A DNA stretch of 64,000 bases from Corallium rubrum (GCA_964035015.1 OZ036015.1:7559018-7623017); one strand, 5' to 3'; numbered from the stretch's first letter, positions 42,201 through 51,257 are shown. Translations and numbers: made by a program. Notes: generated by a model from the sequence alone, not told the origin.

Positions 42201-43717
42201 TAACTAGTCATTTAATATCATAACTCTAACAATGAGTTTTCAAGTTGCGTTCGCACTTTATCCCATTAGAGTAACTATTATTTTATATACAGTCATTTGC
42301 TACTCACTTTTCACCAAAATGTTCGGAAGTTCGTTCCGAAGTTCGCAAGTTCGTTGGGAAGTTCAAAGCTCATTTTAAACTACGCATTTGAATGACTTCT
42401 TGCTTTCTTGGTTCCTAGTACATAGTGGCCGGCAATCAATAGATGAGTTTCAGGGTGTTGCGTGCGCATCGTTTTGGAAAAAAATTGGCGGGCTCTTGGT
42501 GGGCTCCCCACAAAGTAAGGAATGGCAAACAGATTTGCTAGCGAGCCAAAAGCAGCAGAATAACAATGTTTTATATCCAGAAACTGTATCTACACTTTGT
42601 TTATTTTAAACAGTATATATGTTTACTTTGAGTGGAGCTTGCCAGTTTTTTTGAAAAATGATGTGCGCGCAACACCCTGAAACTCACCTATTGCGTAGTT
42701 CAAAATGAACTTTGAACTTCCCAACGAACTTCGTAATGAACTTCTGAACATTTTGGTGAAAAGTGATAAGTGAGTTGCAAAGGACTGTAGTTGTCTTTGT
42801 AAATGTAATACTGTAGTTTTAGACAAAATCTTTTGTAAGAATGAAAGAATGTGTCTTAAAAAACGTTTTAAAATGTTCAAAATTTTGCTCAAATATATGA
42901 TGTCAGATTGTGGGAAATGCCATTTCAGAGACTCAAATTTCAAAAAATTTCCGGGGCAACATAGCCTCGGACCCCCCTAGAAATTGGCCAGTCTTACTGC
43001 ACTCCCCTAACTAAAAAATCCTGACTATGGCCCTGCCCAAGAGGAGCACCATGGCTGATGGTGGGAAGGAGGCACCATTTATATCTCTCGTTATGAAGCT
43101 TTGGGTTCACCTGCTACCCACGAAAATATTAAAAACAAAACCCATTCTAACCCAACCAAAATCCATACATTTGGCATAATAATAATTATTGATTAGGAAG
43201 TTCTGTTTTGTCTTATTATTTAATATACTGTTTACTTAAAAAGAAAGTAAAAAAACAGTCCAATCATTTTCACATTCAGAAACCAACATTTTCTCTCCTA
43301 GTAGGAACTAACACTTGTAAATATCTATTAATAAATATAAAGAAACATGAGATAAAAGCGAAATAATAAGCTTAAATCAGTTTTAACTGAACTCAAGCGA
43401 GTAGATGATATGACAAGCTAGGCTTGCTTTATACAAAGAGCTTTATTTCAAAAACCATTCTTCAGAGGATTTAAAGAAAGCTTTAGTATTTCTAAAGAAG
43501 TATTTTAATGTATTTTAAAAGCTAAGATACTTACAGTAACTCCGTATTTAATAGCCAGTCCTTGTAAAGTGTCAGAGCTTGTCAACTGATGGGCAACAAG
43601 TTTATAATCTGCTTTATTTAACTCAGGATTTCGTGTAGCTCCGTAGCAAGTCTTGGGTCCTTGTCGACTTTGTGATAAAGAACTTGTTTCTTTAATACTT
43701 CTTTTCTTTCGCTCCAT
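28722..43717 (-). CDS. LysM domain protein, LYSMD1/2-like, complete
   Basis: Three exons (43717-43535, 37143-36860, 28914-28722) give 219 residues with GT/AG introns and matching phases. Residues about 38-83 form one LysM domain (KLVAHQLTSSDTLQGLAIKY, then VTVEQIRRVNKLWTNDNI, ending LNIPV). The short CYGATRN segment before it recalls the SYGST motif of vertebrate LYSMD1/2. The rest is hydrophilic and Ser-rich, without membrane segment or signal peptide, so a cytosolic protein of about LYSMD2 size (~215). LysM folds bind N-acetylglucosamine polymers in other proteins; the animal LYSMD1/2 role is poorly known. Introns of 6.4 and 7.9 kb are full of repeats. Confidence 0.88.
29041..30048. mobile_element. 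Foldback element with telomere-like internal repeats
   Basis: Outer inverted ends: CTCGTACCCAGAGCCTGCGA at the left and TCGCAGGCTCTGGGTACGAG at the right. A second inverted layer (ATCTAATAAACTACTAGACA / TGTCTAGTAGTTTATTAGAT) encloses about three ~120-bp tandem units (29332-29695) that each contain GTTAGGGTTAGGGTTACCCC. The element lies in LYSMD intron 2. Confidence 0.65.
30228..30280. repeat. (GT)n and poly-G run
   Basis: GTGTGTGTG then about 18 G. Low complexity. Confidence 0.9.
30395..30915. mobile_element. Palindromic MITE with TTAA target duplication
   Basis: Ends AGTGCCACTAACCCC and GGGGTTGGTGGCACT are inverted, TTAA on both sides (30391-30394, 30916-30919). Arms are about 240 bp with TACGTCAC/TGACGTCA sites. 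A TTAA duplication fits piggyBac or Kolobok-type non-autonomous elements. No ORF. Confidence 0.75.
31220..31640. repeat. (TTCC)n / (GGAA)n microsatellite
   Basis: About 370 bp of TTCC with occasional TTCG and TTTC variants, then TTTC-rich. It lies in LYSMD intron 2; the transcribed strand reads GGAA. ORFs FLPSFLPS / KEGRKEGR are artefacts. Confidence 0.95.
31830..32202 (-). mobile_element. Palindromic MITE, copy 2
   Basis: Inverted copy of 359-713, with the same TGACGTCA-bearing hairpin (about 32048-32155) and the same GC-rich segment (GGCCGGAAAAGCCCGCC). Two near-identical copies 31 kb apart indicate recent dispersal. Confidence 0.75.
32348..32543. mobile_element. Palindromic MITE with TA duplication
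   Basis: Arms of about 85 bp: CATCTTGGTGTATGTAATCA and AGTTGTACA at the left are inverted at the right. Flanked by TA on both sides, fitting a Tc1/mariner-type MITE. 196 bp. Confidence 0.75.
32550..33145. other. Intron sequence with short low-complexity pieces
   Basis: Contains T-run, G-run and repeated GGGGGAA(T/C)...ATTCCCCC segments (32795-32885) and ATCGGAC/GTCCGAT motifs (32971-33065). These look like degenerate repeats, but no element boundary was found. Confidence 0.35.
33147..33775. mobile_element. Probable non-autonomous element with AGGGTTCGAATTAACAT ends
   Basis: The left GGTTCGAATTAACAT is inverted at the right as ATGTTAATTCGAACC, and GCAATGCACTTTTTGAAAT pairs with ATTTTCGCGATGCACTTTT-type sequence. 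Target duplications are not clear. The CAGGG ends resemble hAT. Confidence 0.5.
34255..34362 (+). repeat. SINE/LINE 3' tail
   Basis: AATAGCGCTATATAAGTAAT followed by AAAATTATTATTAATTATTA resembles the widespread invertebrate tail of tRNA-SINEs and their partner LINEs. The body upstream is not clear. Confidence 0.45.
34422..34625. repeat. Dispersed ~190-bp repeat, copy 1
   Basis: Shares AATTTCAAAAGAAATAAGGG, CTAAATCCACTTATGACG and AAAACGCGCGAAATTTCAAC with 45238-45416 in the same orientation. The ends AGCCTGG/CCAGGCT are inverted. Likely a MITE. Confidence 0.65.
34668..35140. repeat. 41-bp minisatellite
   Basis: About 11 copies of AATGAGTGAATAAAAAAATT-ATGCAGTTTGTCTTTGAAA, period 41. LYSMD intron 2. 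Confidence 0.9.
35141..35599. mobile_element. Palindromic element with CACTTGTG ends
   Basis: The left arm (AATAGAGCAAAAGAAGTTAG, GGCAAAATAACTTATTA) is inverted at the right, and the inner arms carry AAAAATTTCCATCATTCATT and its inverse. About 150-bp arms. A related fragment lies at 8696-8795. Confidence 0.65.
35600..35871. repeat. Short inverted repeat
   Basis: TGGGTCATTCCAGAAAACATCC (35641, imperfect) is matched inverted by GATCTTTTCTGGAATGACCCA (ending 35823), with TCCCCCATGGAGGAAATGT/AATTTCCTCTGTGGGGGA inner arms. Probably another small foldback. Confidence 0.5.
35872..36340. mobile_element. Palindromic foldback, about 130-bp arms
   Basis: AAGTGCTTATGTCACAAAAA, GAGTAGAGGACAAAAAGTTA and CATTCGCGAGATATGCGGCT at the left are all inverted at the right. 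The centre holds AAGCTACGTCACA/TGTGACGTAGCTT, another short inverted pair. No ORF. Confidence 0.75.
36385..36827. mobile_element. Non-autonomous hAT element with ACCGGTCA repeats
   Basis: Ends CAGGCTTCGAAATAA and TTATTTCGAAGCCTG, flanked by GTCATGAG/GTCATGAC (8 bp, one mismatch). Subterminal ACCGGTCA/TGACCGGT motifs recur on both sides. It ends about 30 bp from the donor side of LYSMD exon 2. Confidence 0.75.
36860..37143 (-). CDS. LYSMD-like exon 2: second half of LysM
   Basis: Begins VEQIRRVNKLWTNDNIVIYK after acceptor TTTTGAG, ends KSSIQQAKEQ in phase 2, donor GTAAGC. It completes the LysM fold and adds an acidic/Ser-rich segment (TWGDKVTPGD, SSSASETNSK). Confidence 0.88.
37215..37715 (+). 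repeat. Dispersed repeat, copy 2
   Basis: Uninterrupted counterpart of 1258-2000, in opposite orientation, ending in GGCACAATGGCACATAGGC. It lacks the nested MITE and so defines the empty site. Confidence 0.7.
37755..37975. repeat. Tandem duplication of a ~115-bp repeat
   Basis: ACTTTGAAGCCTGAAGACGA through CCAGGCCTCAAAGTGTTA occurs twice (37761-37859, 37876-37970). Its CAGATGATTTTATTCAGCA core is related to the block at 1031-1219. The ends pair (ACTTTGAAGCCTG / CAGGCCTCAAAGT). Confidence 0.65.
38067..41330 (+). repeat. GTGGA/GTGAA pentamer desert with 15 tRNA-Thr-like modules
   Basis: Fifteen copies of a tRNA-like sequence (GTAGCTCAGTTGGTAGAGTG A box, anticodon arm with loop CTAGTAA = AGT, Thr-like, GGTCGTGGGTTTGAATCC B box) alternate with 20-400 bp of GTGGA/GTGAA pentamers. 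Start positions are about 38067, 38457, 38870, 39033, 39157, 39278, 39510, 39874, 40048, 40177, 40317, 40651, 40790, 41128 and 41253. All copies keep the A and B boxes; several B boxes read GGTTTGAATCC. The first copy is preceded by single-copy intron sequence. It fills much of LYSMD intron 1. Confidence 0.9.
41397..41994. mobile_element. Harbinger-type element with GGGACTGTTCATTATTTAT ends
   Basis: Ends GGGACTGTTCATTATTTAT and ATAAATGAATGGTCCC are inverted, with TTA on both sides (41394-41396, 41995-41997). The interior has CCCTAAACCTAACCTTAACC-type telomere-like sequence and AGGTACCCCCCAAGCAAAG pairing with the right part. No ORF. Confidence 0.7.
42285..42795. mobile_element. Foldback element with GAAGTTCG repeats
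   Basis: CACTTTTCACCAAAATGTTC, GTTCGTTGGGAAGTTCAAAG and TTTCAGGGTGTTGCG at the left are inverted at the right (CGCAACACCCTGAAA; CTTTGAACTTCCCAACGAAC). Arms of about 170-200 bp. Confidence 0.7.
42870..43500. other. Repeat fragment and unrecognised sequence
   Basis: GGAAATGCCATTTCAGAGAC and CAAATTTCAAAAAATTTCC (42910-42950) belong to the dispersed family also seen near 12400, 30330, 31700 and 48800. From 43000 to 43500 I see no gene or repeat. It is LYSMD intron 1 sequence. Confidence 0.45.
43535..43717 (-). CDS. LYSMD-like exon 1: start and first half of LysM
   Basis: 61 codons from MERKKRSIKETSS to AIKYGVT, donor GTAAGT, phase 0. The start is the first Met in frame, followed by a basic and Ser-rich N-terminus. 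Confidence 0.85.
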
Positions 43718-43842
43718 TTCTCTTCAAAGAACAGCAGCAACAAAGTGAAGCCATGGTTTTAAACCAAAGAGGACATTATCTATCTTCCTCAAATCAACTC
43801 AGCCGGAGAAACCCGAGAAACAACCCCCCGAGGAAAAGAGGA
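43718..43842 (-). promoter_or_regulatory. Presumed 5' region of the LYSMD-like gene
   Basis: Only about 125 bp separate the start codon from a >1.2-kb minisatellite, so the 5'UTR and core promoter must be here, within the satellite, or in an unseen upstream exon. No TATA box was recognised. Confidence 0.3.
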
Positions 43843-45065
43843 TTAAGTACCAAAGGAGTTAAATACCCAACGAACTGTACCCTGGGAAGTAAGTACCAAA
43901 GGAGTTAAATACCCAACGAACACTGTACACTGGGAAGTAAGTACCAATGGAGTTAAATTCCCAACGAACACTGTACACTGGGAAGTAAGTACCAAAGGAG
44001 TTAAATACCCAACGAACACTGTACACTGGGAAGTAAGTACCAAAGGAGTTAAATTCCCAACGAACTGTACTCTGAGAAGTACCAAAGGAGTTAAATACCC
44101 AACGAACTGTACTCTGGGAAGTAAGTACCAAAGGAGTTAAATTCCCAACCAACTGTACTCTAAGAAGTACCAAAGGAGTTAAATACCCAACGAACTGTAC
44201 ACTGGGAAGTAAGTACCAAAGGAGTTAAATTCCCAACGAACTGTACTCTGAGAAGTACCAAAGGAGTTAAATACCCAACGAACTGTACTCTGGGAAGTAA
44301 GTACCAAAGGAGTTACATACCCAACGAACACTGTACCTTGGGAAGTATCAAAGGAGTTAAATACCAAAGGAGTTACATACCAAATGAACACTGTACCCTG
44401 GGAAGTAAGTACCAAAGGAGTTAAATACCAAATGAACACCAGGTACCCTGGGAAGTAAGTACCAAAGGAGTTAGATACCCAACGAACACTGTACCCTGGG
44501 AAGTACCAAAGGAGTTAAATACCCAACGAACTGTACTCTGGGAAGTAAGTACCAAAGGAGTTAGATACCCAACGAACTGTACCCTGGGAAGTAAGTACCA
44601 AAGGAGTTAAATACCCAATGAACTGTACTCTGGGAAGTAAGTACCAAAGGAGTTACATACCAAATGAACACTATACCCTGGGAAGTAAGTACCAAAGGAG
44701 TTAGATACCCAATGAACACTGTACCCTGGGTAGTAAGTACCAAAGGAGTTAAATACCCAACATAACATACCATAACAACTTTATTTACCGAGGGTAAAGC
44801 ACATGACAGTAAGATTACTGATAAACTTGTGGCCCTCACGAACTGTACCCTGGGAAGTAAGTAGCAAAGAAGTACATACACACCCAGGGAGTTAGATACC
44901 TAACGAACACTGTACCCTGGGAAGTAAGTACCAAAGGAGTTAAATACCCAACGAACTGTACTCTGGGAAGTAAGTACCAAAGGAGTTACATACCAAATGA
45001 ACACTGTACCCTGCGAAGTAAGTACCCTGGAGAATAAATACACAGGGAGTTAAATACCCCACGAA
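43843..45065. repeat. ~42-48-bp minisatellite upstream of the LYSMD-like gene
   Basis: Variants of AAGTACCAAAGGAGTTAAAT, ACCCAACGAACTGTACCCTG, period about 38-48 with length polymorphism (with or without TAAG and CAC inserts). Interrupted at 44760-44838 by an AACTTTATTTACCGAGGGTA-containing insertion. The minus ORFs (VGNLTPLVLTSQ) are artefacts. Confidence 0.9.
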
Positions 45066-45237
45066 TTCAGAACCCTGGACGGAGAGTACGAGCGACACAT
45101 TCCGTATTTGGTACTTACGTTAGAGCAGGATGTTCATCAGCCAATGAAATATCGATGTGAAACGGATTATCCCAGAATCTCTCGTTTCCTGGGTGGGGAA
45201 CGTGGGCTCTGGGAACGAGGACAGACCTTGTGGGAGA

Positions 45238-45416
45238 ATAGCCTGGTACCCTGGCGCAATTTCAAAAGAAATAAGGGCCATGTAACCACTAATCTCATGC
45301 TCGCGTCATCAGGGCTAAATCCACTTATGACGACTGCAGTTTTACTCATAGCCACTAAAAACGCGCGAAATTTCAACCAATCGGAAAGCAGAAGTCTTTA
45401 GTGGTTTACTAGGCTA
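45238..45416. repeat. Dispersed ~190-bp repeat, copy 2
   Basis: Same orientation as 34422-34625, with a few substitutions. Ends AGCCTGGTACC and CTAGGCT. Confidence 0.65.
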
Positions 45417-45435
45417 GTGGGAGAACAGCATATCC

Positions 45436-45795
45436 ACCTACCTAGAATTACCAATAATCAGTAAGTGTGTGCCTAGAATTACCAATAATCGTTAATTTTA
45501 AAAACTAATTTCCAACCCCCACACCCCAACCCTAACCCTAAACCTAACCACAACCCCCGGCAACCCTAACCCTAACCCACAACCCCCCGGTGGCCCTAAA
45601 CCTAACCACAACCCTCCGGGGAAAAAGTATCATCTCTCAGACCCCGATTACAATATCCCTACTAGTTTTTTAGTTATGTGCAATTTAGTTTAACATCGAT
45701 CCCACATGTGGGACAGAGAGTTACCTACAATTACCAATTTTTTTTAATTCAAGGCCGTTTCACACTTACTGATTATTAGTAATTCTAGGTAGGAG
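45436..45795. mobile_element. MITE with CCTACCTAGAATTACCAATA ends and telomere-like core
   Basis: The left CCTACCTAGAATTAC, AATAATCAGTAAGTGTG is inverted at the right. The centre carries AACCCTAACCCTAAACCTAA twice (45527-45610). Confidence 0.65.
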
Positions 45796-46127
45796 GACGT
45801 GTTGGGGAGAAATAATTAACTCCGACCAAATCTCTGGCAAATTGTAAAATACCGACAAAAATATCGGCAAAGTGTTGAGAGAATTAGAAAATCGCGGCAA
45901 AAAACTCGTGCAAGATTGCCGAAGGAAGTTTGACAGTTTAGCGCGTACCGCATCATTACTAGCCTCCTTCGCAGGCGTTCTTTGGGCTGTCCTCATTGAA
46001 CTCTAAATAAACTGGAACGCTATAAACTCGCTTGCACGTTTTGAAGCCAACATGGGGGCCACCATGCACGTCAACCCCAGTCCCTTTTACTGTATAACCG
46101 AGAGAAAATGGAGCTGAATTTGGTGAA
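45796..46127. other. Intergenic sequence, nothing recognised
   Basis: The minus reading frame through 45996-45796 shows no family signature and I do not call it a gene. Confidence 0.35.
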
Positions 46128-46132
46128 CTGGG

Positions 46133-46449
46133 TCACAGAATAGTAATACAACCAGAAGTCCAACTCGCGTCGGAACCTTTGAAGTTTATATCCTCGCGCA
46201 TGTCGCCTCGCGCATCTTGATTCCTCGCCATCCTACGCAATCCTGGCAAGTTCCCCCGGCAGTTTGGACCTTCAAAAGAAGGTTAAAACCGCCGGGGGAA
46301 CTTGCCAGGATGGCGTAGGATGACGTAGGACATTGCGTAGAATCGCGTAGGATGGCGTAGGATGGCGTAAAATATCGCGCCTGCGCAATGAAGAAATGCG
46401 GACAAGTTTTCACTCGAGTTGGACTTCTGGTTGTATTACTATTCTGTGA
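46133..46449. mobile_element. Short foldback with TCACAGAATA ends
   Basis: TCACAGAATAGTAATACAAC and CAGAAGTCCAACTCG are inverted at the right; inner CCGGCAGTTTGGACC and its partner also pair. CTGGG is duplicated on both sides (46128-46132, 46450-46454). It shares its outer ~35 bp with the 1.55-kb element at 49373-50926. Confidence 0.75.
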
Positions 46450-46454
46450 CTGGG

Positions 46455-47065
46455 TTGCAAAAACAACTTGAAATCAAAGAAAAACTAAACTTGTTAACCA
46501 CTTTTAGGCTTAAATCAAATTCCAATACACCGTAGAGTAGGTGAACACTGACATGACGAGTAAAAACAAGAAAAACAGTAAAAATATAAACTCTCAAATG
46601 AAAGTCAACAATACGCAAGCAAAATTGCCATTGGTTTGGACAAATATAAAGAAAATACATATGAAACTCAGGTTTAAAATGAAGAGCTTGTTTATAAAAA
46701 CAGTTGGGTTTTACATTTCTCAATTTTCAGTAGGAAAAACCAACAAAATGCACTTTACCGTGTGTTATTACAGCTCTGGAATTACTCGTTGTATCGAAAA
46801 ATGTCAGATTTAGCATTTCCACAACTGAAACTTGAGTTAAAGCTATAATTTAGCATTACCTTATTACTAATTCTTGGGAAGACAACCTTCAAACGTTTGA
46901 GATAACAAAGAAAAATAAGAGAAACCTGCATTTTCTGTACGAGTTTCGGACTCGAATTTTGCTTTGGTTCGGCAGATATTTCGTCATTCAATGACCATTA
47001 ACCAGTTTGCCATTTTCGTTCAATATTGCAGACAGAAAATGGAATTTTGTGTATTGTAATTACTC
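46455..47065. other. Intergenic sequence, nothing recognised
   Basis: AT-rich. Minus-strand ORFs up to about 94 residues lack recognisable motifs. Confidence 0.35.
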
Positions 47066-47069
47066 CGAA

Positions 47070-47725
47070 CCATGAGCCTCCGACCCTTCAACCTCCGAAC
47101 CTTCAACCTCGGAACATTAACCTCCGAACCTTCAACCTCGGAACCTTCAACCTCCGAACCTTCAACCTCGGAACATTAACCTCCGAACCTTCAACCTCTG
47201 AACCTTCAACCTCCGAACCTTCAACCTCGGAACATTAACCTCCGAACCTTCAACCTCGGAACCTTCAACCTCCGAACCTTCAACCTCGGAACATTAACCT
47301 CCGAACCTTCAACCTCTGAACCTTCAACCTCCGAACCTTCAACCTCGGAACATTAACCTCCGAACCTTCAACCTCTGAACCTTCAACCTCCGAACCTTCA
47401 ACCTCGGAACATTAACCTCCGAACCTTCAACCTCGGAACCTTCAACCTCGGAACCTTCAACCTCCGAACCTTCAACCTCGGAACATTAACCTCCGAACCT
47501 TCAACCTCTGCACCTTCAACCTCCGACCCTTCAACCTCGGAACTTTCAACCTCCGAACCTTAACCTGCGACCCTTCAACCTCCGAACCTTAACCTCCGAC
47601 CCTTCAACCTCTAAACCTTCAATCTCCGAACCTTCAACCTCCGAACCTTCAACCTCCGACCTTTCAACCTCCGAACCTTCAGCTTCCGAACCTTCAATCT
47701 CCAAACCTTGAGCCTCCGAACTTCT
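47070..47725. repeat. 15-bp minisatellite
   Basis: CCTTCAACCTCCGAA and 14-bp ATTAACCTCCGAAC variants form a higher-order block of about 59-60 bp (e.g. around 47130-47400) that decays towards 47725. Confidence 0.9.
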
Positions 47726-48740
47726 TGCGGTATTTTTTGCTGTCTAATCAGAGATACGAGGTAATGTTCATTCTCCTTTTATTTCATTTCTTAATCCATC
47801 CCTCAACATGTTTTTAGTCACCAAAATCAAATTGGCTGGCATTAATTGTTCCTAAACGCTCATTGGCTGCCATCGATTGCTCCTAAAATGTCATTGGCTG
47901 CCTTTGGCAGAGTTCTCAATATCTTCGCATTCCAGCGATTTTTTCCACAGTTTCTGAGACTAAAGTATACGCCTAAAGAAACAAGAACGTCGAAGAATGT
48001 TTGAAATGGCTTAGAAACACCAGGGCCACTATATGCGAGTAAATGAAGTTTTTCCTCCCGCGTGCCATTCATATCTTTGACAGCAGGCGCATCTGGAAAA
48101 AGCGCGGGAAAAACCGGTTTCAAACCGGTATTTTTCTGGTTCAAGCGAAGTAAATAATGAGAATTTTTTGTCTTTTTCTTTTGTTGGACTCAAAATTAGA
48201 TTTTAAGGAAAGTTTTTATAGTTTTAAACTGTTCTCGGCGAACAAGTTGTTGAAAATAAGCGTCCTTAGGTATTTGGGAACATTTTTGTGAACCAATAAT
48301 TGTATTTCTAATGGAGTATCGAATGTTTTTGGCTTCGCCATCTTGGTTGAAAGAAGGTCGAAGACTTGCGGTTTCTGGAAGAAGAAACGCGACAACGAAG
48401 TGGGGGGAAAGGCGTCGTTTTAACTGTCTACCACCGCATTGTTCAGTTCTTGAGATGAATGGAGATATATTACGTTGGAAAAGGTATAAAAATGTGTTGT
48501 AAAAGCGAAGGAGGAAAGGTGAAGTGCGACAAATTTAGAAAGAGTGAAACGTTTCAAAGTATGTCCGTACAGGCAAAATTATTAGTCGAACCACACGTAG
48601 AAAGAACAGAAGGCATAGTTTGTTGTTTATCTTAGGAGCTTCTAAATCTTTTTAGTTGTGTTTATTTGAAAATAAAGTCACAGTGGTGAGCCATAACACT
48701 AGCGAGGTGAGGTAATTGGGGGGAGGGGGCACTGACCGTA
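47726..48740. other. Intergenic sequence with weak ORFs
   Basis: A 94-residue minus frame (48144-47860) and a 63-residue plus frame (48311-48502) have no recognised domain and no convincing splice context. ATTGGCTGCCAT/ATTGGCTGGCAT repeats lie at 47830-47900. Confidence 0.35.
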
Positions 48741-48743
48741 CGT

Positions 48744-48845
48744 ACTATATAGGGGGGTCCGTGGCCATGTCCACCAGAAATTTTTTTAAATATAGCGTCT
48801 CTGAAATAGGATTTCCTGACTTCTGAAAGTAATTTACAGAAAGTT
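48744..48845. repeat. Dispersed GGGGGGTCCGTGGCCATGTCC repeat fragment
   Basis: One member of the family with a GGGTCC, CATGTCC, GAAATTTTT, GTCTCTGAAAT and ATTTCCTG order, seen also near 12360-12450, 30305-30390, 31680-31745 and (inverted) 42880-42975. It is probably a terminal piece of a large transposon family. Confidence 0.55.
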
Positions 48846-48869
48846 TGAATTGATTTAAATTGTCAAGAT

Positions 48870-49285
48870 TGAGGGTATTCGGGGGTGGCATATTCAGGGG
48901 TTGGAGATATTTGGGGTTTGTGGGTATTCAGGGGTTTGGGGGTGTTCGGAGGGTGGGATATTCAGGGGGAGGCGTATTCAGGGGGTGGGGGTATTCGAAA
49001 GGTGGCATATTCGGGGGGTGGGGTATTCGAAAGGTGGCATATTCGGGGGTTTGGGGAGTTCGGAGGGTGGGATATTTGGAAGGTGGGACATTCGGGGGGT
49101 GGTGTATTTGGGGTTTTGGGGTGTTTGGAGGGTGGGATATTTGGGGGATGGGGTATTTGGGGGGTGCTGTGTTTGGGGTGTTCGGAGGGTGGGATATTTG
49201 GAGAGTGGGATATTCGGGGGGTGAGGGTATTTGGGGGTGGCGTATTTTGGGGGTGGGTATTTGGGGGTGGCTGTGTCCCCACCCC
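48870..49285. repeat. G-rich minisatellite
   Basis: GGTGGGATATTCGGGGGG-like units, about 16-20 bp, about 20 copies, in a strongly G/T-rich plus strand. Runs of four or more G at regular spacing would allow G-quadruplexes. ORFs are artefacts. Confidence 0.9.
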
Positions 49286-49372
49286 TTGCTACACCCCTGT
49301 CCTACAAGTAAACAGAAGGAAGATTCCTGGCTAGTTTTTAGTCGTGCTACAAGTGAAAGTTTCTTAACTTGG

Positions 49373-50926
49373 TCACAGAATAAGGATCAACCAGAAGTCC
49401 AACTCTCGGAAAAAAGTGTCCCATTATTTTTATGCGCATGCGCCAGTCCGCCATTTTGAAAGTAAGTGCAACCGGGAAATTATCCCCCTCGTCCTTACGA
49501 CCCTCGGGCTCCTGTAGTCAATTACCCTTGGCCTTCTTGTGACCTTTTATTTAACTTTATATTGTTATTTATACATATATAAATAATATTTATTAAGTAA
49601 TAAGTAATTTACTTTAAAAAACATTTCGTTGGAGATGAAATTCTTTGACCACGAGATTATTAAAACTTCAGTACGCGGATACTACGGGTAAAAGTCCGTG
49701 GCAAAAAAGTCCTGTACTCACGAAGCGGGTTTTACATTTCTCGATTAATGCCGACACACTTGTTTATAGAGAATTAGGATGGCTAAAAATTTCGGAACTA
49801 CGCATTGTTGAAATACATCGAGTACGTATGTTGTTATACATTTTATAAGCTTTCATTCGGTATGTAGCTCAAATCATAGTGTTACCTGTAACTTTTTAAA
49901 ATGTTCAAAATGTTCTGACCATTGACCATAAAAGTTTTAATATTTTTTCATATATTCAAAAGGTATGATCACTAATTTGCACCAAAAACGTTTTCAACTT
50001 CAATTAGAAATCTGCAAACGTTTCCACTCCTTTCGTATTTGAATTAGCTTCTGTTCAAGAAATATCTTAGGTTCATGCCAGAAGTCTTTCTGAGGTTATA
50101 GCAAACACCAAAACAACAAAAGGCAAAACAAACTTGAGAAATTCATCCATTTCAGACTGTCCACGTCAAAATAATAATGTTTTTTTCATATTTTAAAATA
50201 CTTCCCAGCAAGAAAATTAAAAGTTCTGACATGAATAGCACTTGACAGTACCCTTTGTTTAATATCTTGTTCAGGGCTGTGCGTTTAGTATTTAAAAACA
50301 AAATCCAAAATTCAATAACACTTGTGAGGAGTCCACTTCCCATTATACAATTCTTATTTTACGAACAATGGTGAGAACATTTTGAACATTTTAAAAAGTT
50401 ACAGGTAACACTAAAACTTGAATTATATACCAAATGAAAGCTTATAAAACTTCTAACAACATACGTACCCGATGTATTTCAACAATGCGTAGTTCCGAAA
50501 TTGTTAGCAATCTTTTTCTATAAACAAATGTGTCGGCAAAATCGAGAAATGTAAAACCCGCTTCATGAGTGCAGGACTTTTTTGCCACGGACTTTTACCC
50601 GTAGTATCCGCTCACTGAAGTTTTAATAAGGTCGTGGTCAAAGAATTCTATCTCCAAAGAATCGTTTTCTAAAGTAAATTACTTATTTACTTAACTAAAT
50701 ATTATTTATATATATAGATAACAATATAAAGTTAATTAAAAGGTCACAAGAAGGCCAAGAGTAATTGACTACAGGAGCCCGGGGGTGGTAAGGGCGAGGG
50801 GGATAATTTCCCGGTTGCACTTACTTTCAAAATGGCGCCGGGATCGCGAGGCCGACATTTTCCGAGGACGCTTACATCAAAGGTGCCGACAGAGAGTTGG
50901 ACTTCTGGTTGATCCTTATTCTGTGA
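49373..50926. mobile_element. 1.55-kb foldback with TCACAGAATA ends
   Basis: The halves are inverted copies over about 700 bp each (e.g. GACCACGAGATTATTAAAAC / GTTTTAATAAGGTCGTGGTC). CTTGG is duplicated on both sides (49368-49372, 50927-50931). It contains no convincing ORF, so mobilisation would need a transposase from elsewhere. Outer ends match the 317-bp element at 46133-46449. Confidence 0.8.
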
Positions 50927-50947
50927 CTTGGTGGACGTCTATCTTAC

Positions 50948-51031
50948 CTGAACAAAGTATTTTTCTCTGTATTGGTCTTCTGCTACTGTATTTGCTGACT
51001 GTTCTGGAGAAATTTCTGAAGTAACAGGGAT
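50948..51031 (-). CDS. Possible 28-codon exon of an unidentified gene
   Basis: Flanked by a good acceptor (CTTCTTTCAG) and donor (GTAAGAT). One frame reads IPVTSEISPEQSANT then VAEDQYREKYFVQ; a second frame is also open, so the phase is uncertain. No family recognised. The 1.55-kb foldback inserted about 16 bp into the following intron. Confidence 0.4.
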
Positions 51032-51257
51032 CTGAAAGAAGGAAAAGATATTACAGTCAAAGGGATGTTCTTTACCGCACGACCTCGAGCGCAATATTGA
51101 CAGCAACATTGCAATGTTGACTTGCAGACGATACACAGCGACTCCTTGGCAAGTTGCTAAAATTCGCTTTTTAAATATCGAACTTCACATAATATGAAGT
51201 TCTATTAAAATTCAGAACAACTAACTCTAATTCTGGTAAGAAATATTATTGCCCAGC

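Noticed and set aside
28722..43717. LYSMD-like exons as unrelated ORFs
   Set aside because: Each exon alone is short, but phases, splice sites and LysM continuity (KYGVT-VEQIRRVNKL) make one gene far more likely.
43843..44881. VGNLTPLVLTSQ repeat ORFs
   Set aside because: Translation of the minisatellite upstream of the LYSMD-like gene, with frame broken by unit-length changes.
47860..48144. 94-residue minus-strand ORF
   Set aside because: No domain recognised, no good acceptor upstream or donor downstream, and unremarkable composition.
48860..49459. Gly/Trp/Phe-rich ORFs of 149-199 residues
   Set aside because: They translate the G-rich minisatellite in several frames.
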